Shown here: in pieces, positions 8,324 through 17,388 of the stretch
How positions within the stretch are numbered: position 1 is the stretch's first letter
Layout: every line of letters begins with the position of its first letter
Source of the DNA: Clostridiales bacterium
GTDB taxonomy: Bacteria > Bacillota_A > Clostridia > Christensenellales > Pumilibacteraceae
DNA: 38,300 nucleotides
Reading direction: 5' to 3'
Assembly (NCBI GenBank): GCA_031264755.1
Contig: JAISDO010000023.1
Coordinates: 1 to 38,300, forward strand
Position numbers and translations under genes: made by a program
The notes under the pieces: model-generated
What the model was told of the DNA's origin: nothing
Databases searched by the model: none
The model's input: only the letters and a program-made list of their open reading frames with translations

Positions 8324-9967
8324 ATGTCAAATTTTATTGAAGAAGTTATTGACAATGATCTAACCAAAGGCAAATACACCAAGATTGTATTGAGATATCC
8401 ACCCGAACCCAATGGATATCTACACATAGGGCATGCCAAAGCTATACTTATCAACTATGGATTGGCGGTCAAGTACAATGGTGTATGCAACTTGCGTTTT
8501 GATGATACCAATCCTGCCAAAGAAAATGATGAATATGTCAATGCTATTGTACAAGATATGCAATGGCTAGGTTGGAGTGGCAATATATACTATGCTTCGG
8601 ACTACTTTGACAAAACTCTAGAGATAGCCAAAGACCTCGTATGTAGAGGGTTAGCCTATGTAGACACTAGTACGCCTGAGAGCATTAGAGAAATGCGCGG
8701 ATCTTTGACTACTAAGGGTACTGATAGTCCATATCGCAATCGTAGCATATCAGACAATACCAGATTGTTTGATGATATGATTGTAGGCAAATACAACGAA
8801 GGACAAGCAGTGTTGCGTGCTAAGATAGACATGAATAGTCCCAACATCAACTTGCGTGACCCAATAATATATAGAGTATTGCAAGTCTCTCACTATAGAC
8901 AAGGTGACAAGTACAAAGTATATCCCATGTATGACTTTGCTCATCCTATACAAGATGCTATAGAGGGTATAACACACAGTTGTTGTAGCCTAGAATTTGA
9001 GAACAATAGACCACTATACGATTGGGTAATACAACAAAGCAAGCATTATTGGCAAACTCTTCCACATCAATACGAATTTGCTAGACTCAATATAGAGGGA
9101 TTCAAGCTATCCAAACGCCACTTGATCAAATTGGTACAAGACAAAATAGTAGAAGGTTGGGACGATCCACGTATGCCCACTCTCGTAGGGTTGCGTAGAC
9201 GTGGTTATACTGCTCAATCTATACGACAATTCTGTCAAGATATAGGAGTATCCAAGTCCAATAGTACTGTGGACATATCCATGTTGGAGAACTGTATCCG
9301 AACCGAACTCAACCAGACATCCAAGAGAGCAATGGTAGCTATAGACCCTATAGAATTGTTAATAACCAATCGTGATGATACTTGGCAAGAAGAGTTGAAG
9401 TTTGAGACTGTGATAGATGGCAATACTGTAGATAGCAGTCAAGTTACGATATCTAATCGTGTATATATAGATAGAGCGGACTTTGCCGTCAACCCACCAC
9501 CCAAATACAAGCGTCTCACTACCAACGGATACGTACGTCTCAAATCAGCATATATAGTCAAATGTACAGAGTACAAGACAGATAATCACGGTAATATCAC
9601 TCAGATATTGTGTACAATAGTTGACAATAGTAGATCAGGGCAAGACACTAGCGGTATCAAAGGTGTAGGTGTAATACACTGGACCAATAGCAGGACATCA
9701 GTAGATATACAGGTAAGACACTTTGACAGTCTACTGTTAGAGAATGGCGAATACAACAACAAGTCCTTGATTGTCTTCAATGCCAAGATGGATAAGTCTT
9801 GTGTCTACAAGTCTACACACTTTCAATTTTTACGCAATGGTTACTACTGTATAGATACACCTATTGCTAAAGAGCATCTCAATCAAAAAGAAGACACCAG
9901 TATAGACAAAGATAACAATATTGTCTTCAATAGGATTGTAGGTCTCAAGGATGGTTTCAAAGTTTGA
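8324..9967 (+). CDS. glnS: glutaminyl-tRNA synthetase
   Basis: Class I enzyme charging tRNA-Gln with glutamine. HIGH motif at residues 34-37 (EPNGYLHIGHAKA), then RFDDTNPAKENDEYV, and a KMSKS-type loop (FKLSKRHL) mid-protein; a beta-barrel anticodon-binding region fills the C-terminal half. At 547 residues it is the normal bacterial size and is of GlnRS rather than GluRS type. Many Firmicutes lack GlnRS and use GatCAB, so this lineage has the direct route. The frame is open from 8219, inside dtxR, but ATG 8324 is the first start matching the family N-terminus; its ribosome-binding site is weak. It is followed at once by alaS. Confidence 0.94.
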   Translation: MSNFIEEVIDNDLTKGKYTKIVLRYPPEPNGYLHIGHAKAILINYGLAVKYNGVCNLRFDDTNPAKENDEYVNAIVQDMQWLGWSGNIYYASDYFDKTLEIAKDLVCRGLAYVDTSTPESIREMRGSLTTKGTDSPYRNRSISDNTRLFDDMIVGKYNEGQAVLRAKIDMNSPNINLRDPIIYRVLQVSHYRQGDKYKVYPMYDFAHPIQDAIEGITHSCCSLEFENNRPLYDWVIQQSKHYWQTLPHQYEFARLNIEGFKLSKRHLIKLVQDKIVEGWDDPRMPTLVGLRRRGYTAQSIRQFCQDIGVSKSNSTVDISMLENCIRTELNQTSKRAMVAIDPIELLITNRDDTWQEELKFETVIDGNTVDSSQVTISNRVYIDRADFAVNPPPKYKRLTTNGYVRLKSAYIVKCTEYKTDNHGNITQILCTIVDNSRSGQDTSGIKGVGVIHWTNSRTSVDIQVRHFDSLLLENGEYNNKSLIVFNAKMDKSCVYKSTHFQFLRNGYYCIDTPIAKEHLNQKEDTSIDKDNNIVFNRIVGLKDGFKV

Positions 9968-10003
9968 TTGTATCACAAACTATATTTTTTTGGATATATA
10001 TTT

Positions 10004-11803
10004 ATGAAGACACACAAGACAATCAACACAGCGCAAGACCTACGACAAGCTTGGTTTGATTACTTTGCTCACAACAACCATGCAATAATATCAGGAGCTA
10101 GCTTGATACCACAAAATGACCCTACTGTGCTATTTACTACAGCAGGTATGCACCCGCTTGTACCCTATCTAATGGGCGAAAAGCATCCCTCCGGTAGACG
10201 TCTAGCCAATGTGCAAAAATGCGTAAGGACAGGGGATATAGAAGAAGTAGGAGATGCTAGCCACTGTACTTTTTTTGAGATGTTGGGCAATTGGTCTTTG
10301 GGGGATTATTTCAAACAAGAAGCTATCAAGCTCAGTTTTGATTTTTTGACTACTGTACTGGGACTGGAGATATCACAACTAGCAGTATCCGTCTTTGAAG
10401 GTGATCAAGACAGTCCCAGAGATAGCGAAAGTGCTAGTATCTGGCATAACTTGGGTATACCAAAAGACAGCATATTCTATTTGCCAAAAGCTAACAATTG
10501 GTGGGGTCCAGCAGGTCAGACTGGACCTTGTGGACCGGACACAGAGATCTTCTTGGATGACGGTAGATCTAAGTGTTGCAATAGTTGCAATCCCTCTTGT
10601 AGTTGTGGCAAATATCTAGAGATATGGAACAACGTCTTCATGCAGTACAACAAGAACAAACATGGTGAATTTGAGCCATTGACACAAAAGAATGTAGACA
10701 CAGGTATGGGATTAGAACGTACTCTCACGGTATTGACTGGTGTCAATACCGTGTACGATACCGATCTGTTTAAGGATGCTATAGCTACTGTATCTAAGTT
10801 GTGTGGACACATATATGGAGCAAATAGTAATATTGACAGAGAATTTCGCATAATTGTAGATCATATACGCACAGCTACTTTTATGATAGGTGACATACAA
10901 GGAATCGTCCCTAGCAATACAGACCAAGGTTATATATTGCGTAGACTGCTTAGACGTGCTATTAGATACAGTATCAAACTAGGTCTACCTAGCAAGAGTT
11001 TGTCTCAAGTTTCTCAATGTTTTGTTGACAAGTATAGTACACAATATCCCGAATTGACCATCTCTCAAGCCAAAATTGCACAAGAAATAGACGCCGAAGA
11101 AGAACGTTTTGGCAAAACTATCAACCAAGGCATGACTCAATTTGACAAATTGCTACAGTATATACAAGGAGATACCATAAGTGGCAAAGCAGCATTCAAA
11201 CTGTATGACACTTATGGATTTCCGGTAGAGATGACTCAAGAACTAGCTAGCGAAAAAGGTATAAAAGTCAATATAGATGACTACAACAAGTGTTTTGAAG
11301 ATCATCAAGCCAAAAGTCAACAGGGTGCTATACACAAGTTCAAAGGTGGATTGCAAGACAATAGTCTAGCTACTACCAACTTGCATACTGCAACACACTT
11401 GTTGCATCAAGCACTCAAGACAGTCTTGCAAGACAACAATATCAACCAAAAAGGTAGCAACATCACAGCTGAGAGATTGAGATTTGATTTTAATTTTGGA
11501 AGACCTCTAACACAACAAGAAATTCAAAAAGTGCAAGAGTATGTCAACGACGCTATACAAGCCAATGTAGATATATCATGTAGTGAGATGACTGTACAGC
11601 AAGCCAAAGATATGGGGGCTGTAGGATTGTTTGGTGACAAGTACCAAGAGATAGTCAAAGTATACTCCATGGGCAAATACAGCACCGAAATATGTGGTGG
11701 TCCACATGCCAAATCTACAGGAGAATTAGGCAAATTTGAAATAACCAAAGAGCAATCATCTTCGGCAGGCGTAAGACGCATCAAAGCAATACTATTGCGA
11801 TAG
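10004..11803 (+). CDS. alaS: alanyl-tRNA synthetase, short form
   Basis: Class II enzyme charging tRNA-Ala. The catalytic core (residues 1 to about 240: FTTAGMHPLVPYLMG, TFFEMLGNWSLGDYFK, GPAGQTGPCGPDTEIF) and the tRNA-recognition helices are present. So is the editing domain with its zinc ligands (HTATHLLHQAL and CGGPHA). The protein ends at residue 599 after RRIKAILLR, so the oligomerisation/C-Ala domain of the roughly 870-residue bacterial enzyme is missing. A Cys cluster (C191, C192, C195, C199, C201) in the catalytic domain may bind another zinc. Such compact AlaRS forms occur in reduced bacteria. ATG 10004 begins where the family does; the ribosome-binding site is weak (GGAT). Confidence 0.92.
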   Translation: MKTHKTINTAQDLRQAWFDYFAHNNHAIISGASLIPQNDPTVLFTTAGMHPLVPYLMGEKHPSGRRLANVQKCVRTGDIEEVGDASHCTFFEMLGNWSLGDYFKQEAIKLSFDFLTTVLGLEISQLAVSVFEGDQDSPRDSESASIWHNLGIPKDSIFYLPKANNWWGPAGQTGPCGPDTEIFLDDGRSKCCNSCNPSCSCGKYLEIWNNVFMQYNKNKHGEFEPLTQKNVDTGMGLERTLTVLTGVNTVYDTDLFKDAIATVSKLCGHIYGANSNIDREFRIIVDHIRTATFMIGDIQGIVPSNTDQGYILRRLLRRAIRYSIKLGLPSKSLSQVSQCFVDKYSTQYPELTISQAKIAQEIDAEEERFGKTINQGMTQFDKLLQYIQGDTISGKAAFKLYDTYGFPVEMTQELASEKGIKVNIDDYNKCFEDHQAKSQQGAIHKFKGGLQDNSLATTNLHTATHLLHQALKTVLQDNNINQKGSNITAERLRFDFNFGRPLTQQEIQKVQEYVNDAIQANVDISCSEMTVQQAKDMGAVGLFGDKYQEIVKVYSMGKYSTEICGGPHAKSTGELGKFEITKEQSSSAGVRRIKAILLR

Positions 11804-11941
11804 CCCGACTGTAACGATGCTCCAGCCAATCAACACTAACACAAAATACATTGCTATGTTAGACTTTTGTCTCTAGCAACTATCTAGTTTATTGTACACT
11901 ACTTATATTACAATTGAATAGTTTGGTTAACACTAGCATAC

Positions 11942-11978
11942 AAATAGTACACAAGCTTAATGAGTTTGTGTACTATTT
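11942..11978 (+). terminator. stem-loop between alaS and yqfC
   Basis: A 13-bp perfect stem (AAATAGTACACAA at 11942-11954 with TTGTGTACTATTT at 11966-11978), 11-nt loop, then ATTTT running straight into GGAG of yqfC. It is probably the alaS terminator. Its closeness to the yqfC ribosome-binding site leaves no room for a yqfC promoter downstream, so it could also act as an attenuator. Confidence 0.6.
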
Positions 11979-11994
11979 ATTTTGGAGATAGCTA

Positions 11995-12252
11995 ATGAGC
12001 TTTTTGAGTGATGTTTACAAGTTGTTTGGAGATGGTGTAGATGTCATTAGAGGTTTTAGTATTGTCAATTTTGACGGACAAGCAATATATATAGAAGGAA
12101 TAACCAGAATACTAGAAGTCAATATTGTCAATATCAAACTAGCAACCAAGCATAACGTAATAGAAATACTAGGCAAACAACTCTACATACAACAATCTAA
12201 CAAAAATAGTATCTCAATCAAAGGTGACATAACTGCAATAATCAAGTCCTAA
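11995..12252 (+). CDS. yqfC: YabP/YqfC-family sporulation protein
   Basis: An 85-residue member of the YabP/YqfC family, small proteins conserved in endospore formers and expressed in the mother cell in Bacillus; the biochemical role is unclear. The family pattern is visible: a repeated strand-loop layout with IYIEGITRILEVN, then IKLATKHNVIEILGKQLYI and ISIKGDITAI. GGAG lies 7 nt before the ATG. Placement next to yqfD is the standard arrangement and is the main support beyond the sequence itself. Confidence 0.82.
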   Translation: MSFLSDVYKLFGDGVDVIRGFSIVNFDGQAIYIEGITRILEVNIVNIKLATKHNVIEILGKQLYIQQSNKNSISIKGDITAIIKS

Positions 12253-12312
12253 GCAAACATATAGTATTGATAATGCAATATTTCTTGCATCTAGTGGTGA
12301 AAACATAGCGAG

Positions 12313-13443
12313 ATGATAACACATCAAAAGTTGAACAAAATACAAATATCTGTAGAAGGTTTTAACCAAACTAGACTAATCAATACCTTGCTGCAACAAG
12401 ATATCCAAGTTTTTGACTTACACAAGTACACCCACAGTAACATGACACTGTGGATATACACTAGCGATAGACCAAAATTATTTGCAATTTTGCAAGATTT
12501 GTGCTACAATGCTAATATTATCACTCAAGATCTAACTAAGGGCATGCACAATTGGCTCATCAAGAGGGTGGGTGCATTGCTAGGTGCTATAGTCTTCTTT
12601 GTGTGTTTGGTACTATCCAATAGTTTTGTTTGGCGTGTAAATGTGCATGGACTCAATAGTGTACCTATCAACATAGTCAACAACATACTCCAAGCACAGC
12701 ATGCAACCCCTGGTACGCTAATATACCGAATCAACAAGCACAACATCAAACAAGCTATGTTAGAGTTGGACAATGTAGTAGATGCTAGTATAGAGTTGCG
12801 TGGCACTACTCTTGTGGTCACTATATTTGAAAATTTTGTTGACATCCCTCTAGATCCAACATACCACTCATCTATAGTAAGCAAGTATGATGCTATCGTT
12901 ACTAGAGTGTTGTTAAGTGACGGTACATCTGTAGTCAAACCTGGCGACAAGGTAAGTGTGGGGAGTGAGTTGATAAGTCCCAATATATATGATACTACTG
13001 GACAAATATTGACCACAGTCAATCCGTCAGCCAAAGTATATGGCAATGTTAGTTTTAGCGATAGTAGATTCTTTGTCCCTAAACAAATAGTACTCAAACG
13101 TTCGGGCAATAGCGTATCTTTCAATGACATTGGTGTGTTTGGACTAGAGTTTAGCCACAAAGCAAGTCCTTATCAATTTTTTGAGACAAAAACCACCCAA
13201 AATTATCTATTTGGCAATCAATTGTTGCCTATTGTCATTAGTAGGACTACATACCACGAGTTGATACAACAAGAATCTGCTCTAGATGTACAACAGCATT
13301 CGCAGACACTAGTACAAATGATGCTAAGACAACTTCAAATCAAAGCTGGTACAAGTGAGTTGCATCAACAAGTCAATATTAGACAACTTAATGGTGGGTA
13401 TAGAGTAGATTTATTTGTCACCGCTGAGATGCTGTTGTCCTGA
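12313..13443 (+). CDS. yqfD: stage IV sporulation protein YqfD
   Basis: YqfD-family membrane protein, required for spore development in Bacillus at stage IV. The N-terminal cytoplasmic part (about 80 residues) is followed by one transmembrane segment (about residues 88-108, GALLGAIVFFVCLVLSNSFVW). A long extracytoplasmic part begins with a POTRA-like stretch (VNVHGLNSVPINIVNNILQ). The motif GDKVSVGSELISP lies further on. Length (376) is close to the family norm. The ATG at 12313 has no clear ribosome-binding site. The usual neighbour phoH is absent here; yqfD is followed directly by pgpH. Confidence 0.85.
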   Translation: MITHQKLNKIQISVEGFNQTRLINTLLQQDIQVFDLHKYTHSNMTLWIYTSDRPKLFAILQDLCYNANIITQDLTKGMHNWLIKRVGALLGAIVFFVCLVLSNSFVWRVNVHGLNSVPINIVNNILQAQHATPGTLIYRINKHNIKQAMLELDNVVDASIELRGTTLVVTIFENFVDIPLDPTYHSSIVSKYDAIVTRVLLSDGTSVVKPGDKVSVGSELISPNIYDTTGQILTTVNPSAKVYGNVSFSDSRFFVPKQIVLKRSGNSVSFNDIGVFGLEFSHKASPYQFFETKTTQNYLFGNQLLPIVISRTTYHELIQQESALDVQQHSQTLVQMMLRQLQIKAGTSELHQQVNIRQLNGGYRVDLFVTAEMLLS

Positions 13444-13499
13444 ATCAACACACAACTATTGTGCATGATATACTTATTCATCCAACACAAGGTCAATAT

Positions 13500-15002
13500 A
13501 TGTCGCAAAACACTAATGATATCAATGTTAGGTCAACAGATATCACAACAAAACATAACAATACGCAGATCAAACAAATCATGCAACAAAAAGGTATCAT
13601 CTCCAATAGTCGTGATGTAGTCCAATTTGTTTCCATTTATGTAGTTTCTTTTTTGAGTGCCTTTTTGTTGACTGTTGCTAGCTTCTTTATATTTGGATAC
13701 AAGTTTGAGATCAATGTATATTTGAGTATATTTGCTTGTATTGCTATATTGCTAGCTACTTTGTGTATATATGTAGTCAATAGTAGAGAGCAGCTACTAC
13801 ACAAAAAACGTGCACTTATGGCAGTATGCTTTTGTGTAGTGCTATCTTACGTAGTCAATATATACTTGATAGAGTGGAGTCCTTATGCAATGTCTATTGC
13901 ACTGTGTGCTTATCTGGTTGCACCAATAACTAACAAAAGAGACGCATTTGTATCCAACTTGATAGTTGCTCTTATGGTGTCTTTTGTAGTTATCATAACT
14001 AGATTGTCGCTAGGGTTTGAGTACACTTTGGATATATTAGGCGTCACCCTTGCGGGAATATTGTCTGGTAGTCTAGCTAGTTATATAGTATCTAGCAAGC
14101 CTAATAGACTTAGTTTTTTGTCTTTGGGTATAGTTTTTGGAGTGTTTTCATTTGCTGTTATCTTCTCATTCATCTTCCTTACTGTACATGACTTTGAGAT
14201 AGCAGAACATCTCAAAAACAATTGGTATATTTTTGTAACTGTTATATTGGGTACAGTTGTAGTCAGTCAGGCTTTGCACCCTTTTATTGAAGTTACATTC
14301 AATATCTTGACCAATACTAGATTGTTTGAGCTAACCAATCACTCATCACCATTGATATCTAGATTGATAGACGAAGCACCAGGAACATTCAATCATAGCA
14401 TGGCGGTAGCCAACTTTGCCGAAGTATGTGCCAAGGCAATTGGAGAAAATCCATTCATGGCACGTGCCGTTGCATATTACCATGATGTAGGCAAACTAGT
14501 CAACCCAGCATACTTTACTGAGAATCAAGCCAACAACTACAACCCACATGACGAACTACTACCCGAAATAAGTGCAGATATAATTAGACGACATACAACA
14601 GATGGTTTTGAACTATGTAGACAACATCGTATACCTATGGAGATAGCCAACATCACACTAGAGCATCATGGGACTTCTTTGATATACAGTTTCTATACTA
14701 AGGCCAAAAAATTGACTGACAAGGATGTAGACGTGTTTGACTATTCTTATCACAATCCAACGCCTCAGAGCAAGATATCCGCTATCATAATGATATGCGA
14801 TTCTGCTGAGGCTACTATAAGATCTATGGCATCGCCAGACGGTCAAAGAGTAGACGAACTGCTCAAAAAACAAATAGAGAACCGCATCTTGTCAGGACAG
14901 CTCAACAATTGCAATATAACAATCAAAGAATTGGATATAATACGCAAAACTATCAAGAGTATATACGGCGGAATTTTCCACGGTAGAGTACAATACAAAT
15001 AA
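13500..15002 (+). CDS. PgpH-like HD-domain membrane protein (c-di-AMP phosphodiesterase family), no ectodomain
   Basis: PgpH (YqfF) proteins are membrane HD hydrolases that degrade the second messenger cyclic di-AMP. This 500-residue copy has about eight hydrophobic segments from residue 40 to 280, then an HD domain: FNHSMAVANFAE, AYYHDVGKL with the HD pair, and further His in NPHDELLPE, RRHTTDGF and LEHHGT. The large extracellular 7TMR-HDED domain normally found between the first helix and the membrane core is missing; only a short loop separates TM1 and TM2. ATG 13500 is preceded by AAGG with 7-nt spacing; an in-frame GTG at 13461 is less likely. The position between yqfD and ybeY is standard. 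Confidence 0.88.
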   Translation: MSQNTNDINVRSTDITTKHNNTQIKQIMQQKGIISNSRDVVQFVSIYVVSFLSAFLLTVASFFIFGYKFEINVYLSIFACIAILLATLCIYVVNSREQLLHKKRALMAVCFCVVLSYVVNIYLIEWSPYAMSIALCAYLVAPITNKRDAFVSNLIVALMVSFVVIITRLSLGFEYTLDILGVTLAGILSGSLASYIVSSKPNRLSFLSLGIVFGVFSFAVIFSFIFLTVHDFEIAEHLKNNWYIFVTVILGTVVVSQALHPFIEVTFNILTNTRLFELTNHSSPLISRLIDEAPGTFNHSMAVANFAEVCAKAIGENPFMARAVAYYHDVGKLVNPAYFTENQANNYNPHDELLPEISADIIRRHTTDGFELCRQHRIPMEIANITLEHHGTSLIYSFYTKAKKLTDKDVDVFDYSYHNPTPQSKISAIIMICDSAEATIRSMASPDGQRVDELLKKQIENRILSGQLNNCNITIKELDIIRKTIKSIYGGIFHGRVQYK

Positions 15003-15004
15003 CT

Positions 15005-15475
15005 ATGCTAAGATGCACCAATTCTACTTTTGATCACATATGTTGCCATGTATACAATTATCTCAATCTTAGAGGGGACGACTTGATAGTTGAATTGGAT
15101 ATTGTAGATACCCAAACTATACATGAGATCAACCTAACACACAGAGCGATAGACAAGCCAACTGACGTGCTAAGTTTTGGATTGTTACAACTTAGTCCAC
15201 AGGACACACTGATAGATAGACAACAGTATGTATATGAGTACAGTACGGAGTATCAAGCTATACTGCTTGGTAGTATAGTTGTCTGTCAACAAATTGCAAA
15301 AAAACAAGCTAACGAATATGGACACAGTGTAGAGATCGAACTCAACTATCTCTTCTTGCATGGATTGCTACACTTGTTAGGGTACGATCATATCAACAAC
15401 GTTGACAAGATACTAATGCGTCAAGTAGAAAAATCAATAATCAAACAAATCAACTCTGAGCAACAACCACAATAA
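15005..15475 (+). CDS. ybeY: endoribonuclease YbeY
   Basis: Zinc-dependent endoribonuclease acting in 16S rRNA 3' maturation and ribosome quality control. The signature HGxLHLxGYDH appears as FLHGLLHLLGYDHI (about residues 118-131), giving the three zinc-binding His. Upstream is the expected INLTHRAIDKPTDVLSFGL. At 156 residues it is normal in length. It starts 2 nt after the pgpH stop without a clear ribosome-binding site, so translation is probably coupled. Confidence 0.93.
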   Translation: MLRCTNSTFDHICCHVYNYLNLRGDDLIVELDIVDTQTIHEINLTHRAIDKPTDVLSFGLLQLSPQDTLIDRQQYVYEYSTEYQAILLGSIVVCQQIAKKQANEYGHSVEIELNYLFLHGLLHLLGYDHINNVDKILMRQVEKSIIKQINSEQQPQ

Positions 15476-15545
15476 TGCGTTTGGTGCTGCACAAGCGTAT
15501 TTCTGAATCAGCAATCTATTGTATAGCATACTATAACAAATTACT

Positions 15546-16475
15546 ATGGATATTAATACACAAGGTACACAAGGTACACAAGACAGTAAGTCAATCAAAG
15601 TAGGTTTCTTTGCTATAATCGGCAAACCTAACGTAGGCAAGTCTAGCTTGCTCAACAACTTAGTTGGTCAAAAAGTATCTATAGTATCCTACAAACCACA
15701 AACTACTCGCAACAAAATAACAGGGATATATACCGATGACTTTTGTCAATTTGTCTTCTTGGACACACCAGGTTTTGTCCAATCGGACAATAAGCTAGCA
15801 GAATTCATGACCAAACAGATCAAATCAGCAACTGACGGTGTAGACGGATTGTTGTTTGTGGTAGATTGCACCAAACCTATAAGTACAAGAGAGCTGCAAA
15901 GTATACAACACTATGCTATCAATGTGCCCACTATTGTGCTTGTCAACAAGACAGACCTAACGGGCTATCAAGATGTATATCCAGTACTAAATCAGCTCAA
16001 TACAATCAAAGATATATATGAGACAATCGCTATATCTGCTCGCACAGGCGACAATCTATACTTGCTCAAACATGCATGTGGTCGTCTGTCTAACAATAGT
16101 GTACAGCACTACGATCAATCTCAAGTTACAGATAGATCTGTAAGATTCATAGCGAGTGAGTTGATTAGAGAAAAGATACTACTATACTATCAACAAGAGA
16201 TACCACACGGCATAGGCGTTGTTATCACCAACTTTGTGGACAAGCCCAATATAGCTCGTATAGATGCTGATATAATATGCAACAAGACTACACACAAGCC
16301 TATACTAATAGGCAAACATGGCTCTGGTATCAAAAAGATAGGGACGCAAGCTAGGCTTGATATAGAGAGATTGATAGACAAGCAAGTCAACTTGCAACTA
16401 TACGTCAAAGTAAGAGAAAACTGGAAAAATAACAATAACTATCTTAACGATATAGGCTATGATATCAAAGAGTGA
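15546..16475 (+). CDS. era: GTPase Era
   Basis: Ribosome-assembly GTPase that binds the 3' end of 16S rRNA. G1 is GKPNVGKS (26-33), G3 is DTPG, G4 is NKTD, and the C-terminal KH domain includes KPILIGKHGSGIKKIG. Length is 309, normal with a short Gln/Thr-rich N-terminal extension encoded by a 9-bp tandem repeat (15557-15580). A TATAAC at 15532-15537 ends 8 nt before the ATG, and no ribosome-binding site is visible, so an internal leaderless promoter is possible though its -35 is poor. The dgkA and cdd genes that often lie between ybeY and era are missing. Confidence 0.96.
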   Translation: MDINTQGTQGTQDSKSIKVGFFAIIGKPNVGKSSLLNNLVGQKVSIVSYKPQTTRNKITGIYTDDFCQFVFLDTPGFVQSDNKLAEFMTKQIKSATDGVDGLLFVVDCTKPISTRELQSIQHYAINVPTIVLVNKTDLTGYQDVYPVLNQLNTIKDIYETIAISARTGDNLYLLKHACGRLSNNSVQHYDQSQVTDRSVRFIASELIREKILLYYQQEIPHGIGVVITNFVDKPNIARIDADIICNKTTHKPILIGKHGSGIKKIGTQARLDIERLIDKQVNLQLYVKVRENWKNNNNYLNDIGYDIKE

Positions 16476-16623
16476 TTTTGAGCTGCTACAATTGCATAGT
16501 GAGTTATTGTACTAACACACTATATACAATTGTGTATAATATCAATTTATTTTATTTGCATTACTGCTACATAATACGATTGTATTTGGTACAAACTAAA
16601 GTCATTGGGAGGTTGTACATACA

Positions 16624-16740
16624 ATGCGATACAATGATTTGGAGCTAAACCATAGTAGCAATCTAGCTTGGGAATTGTTTAAGGAAACTGGTGAGATAGG
16701 TTATTATATGCTGTACAAACAGCTCAATGATGAACTGTAA
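16624..16740 (+). CDS. yqzL: YqzL-family small protein
   Basis: A 38-residue protein with the YqzL pattern: LAWELFKETGEIGYYMLYKQL. The family consists of tiny proteins of unknown function encoded between era and recO in Firmicutes, and this is exactly where it lies. GGGAGG at 16607-16612 precedes the ATG by 11 nt. The codons follow local habits. The era-yqzL gap (148 bp) contains TATAAT at 16535-16540 but no well-placed -35. Confidence 0.78.
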   Translation: MRYNDLELNHSSNLAWELFKETGEIGYYMLYKQLNDEL

Positions 16741-16805
16741 TGCCTACCATACATAGATCTCATTGTGGCAAACATCAGATTGCTACACAAAAATATTAAC
16801 AACTA

Positions 16806-17330
16806 ATGATGACTGAATATACCGCTATCAATCTACAAACTATGGATTACAACGAGAATGACAGCAAGCTTGTGCTATTGTCCACTAGCGGTATCGTATA
16901 TGCCATACTCAAAGGTGTCAAAAAGCCAACTGCCAAACTAAAACAAGCCAATTTGCCATTTGCATGTGGTATATATACAATAGCAAGCAATACTAACATA
17001 ATAACAAGTTTTGAGAGCATACAGAGTTTTGGATGGATTGTCAACGACTACGACAAATACATACATGCTAGCATCGCTTGTGAAGCATGCATGTTGTGCA
17101 AATACGACAAAGACACCACCAACATCCTTTTGGAGTTGCTTGCATTATTCAGAGGACTTTTGGCAGATAATTATGCTGATAGTCTATCACAATTCTTAAC
17201 AAAGTTGCTATCTTACTTGGGTTATTGCGATGACTACTCCAATGCCTCGTTGATAGAGATATTGACACAATTGCAATACAACACTGAGACCGAACTCAAG
17301 AGTGTTAGACTGTTGCAGTGTACCAAATAA
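16806..17330 (+). CDS. recO: RecO-like DNA repair protein, shortened
   Basis: RecO loads RecA onto SSB-coated single-stranded DNA with RecR. The N-terminal OB-fold pattern is present (TDYN-like start, NENDSKLVLLSTSGIVYAILKGVKKP). A helical part follows with LLALFRGLLAD and FLTKLLSYLGYCDDY, the stretch that in RecO precedes the zinc finger. The protein is only 174 residues against about 240-260 usually, and the four-Cys zinc finger is missing: after LLSYLGY it passes directly to a final helix. The era-yqzL-recO context supports the identity. Start at ATG 16806 or 16809; no ribosome-binding site. Confidence 0.72.
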   Translation: MMTEYTAINLQTMDYNENDSKLVLLSTSGIVYAILKGVKKPTAKLKQANLPFACGIYTIASNTNIITSFESIQSFGWIVNDYDKYIHASIACEACMLCKYDKDTTNILLELLALFRGLLADNYADSLSQFLTKLLSYLGYCDDYSNASLIEILTQLQYNTETELKSVRLLQCTK

Positions 17331-17335
17331 TAAAT

Positions 17336-17382
17336 AAAGCCAATGCTATCTACTCAATCACGTTGTAGATAGCATTGGCTTT
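17336..17382. terminator. bidirectional terminator between recO and the PRC-barrel gene
   Basis: An 18-bp perfect stem (AAAGCCAATGCTATCTAC at 17336-17353 with its complement at 17365-17382) and an 11-nt loop. Short T-runs are available on both strands, and it lies between two convergent stops (17330 and 17389). Confidence 0.9.
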
Positions 17383-17388
17383 GGGCAC

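Noticed and set aside
12525..13160. 211-codon open frame on the minus strand
   Set aside because: It lies wholly antisense to yqfD, whose protein family is recognisable; it has no ribosome-binding site or family resemblance. The long antisense frame at 2900-3433 within pgk is rejected for the same reason.
15557..15580. 9-bp tandem repeat at the start of era
   Set aside because: Only two to three units encoding a Gln/Thr/Gly linker; minor N-terminal variation rather than a regulatory repeat.
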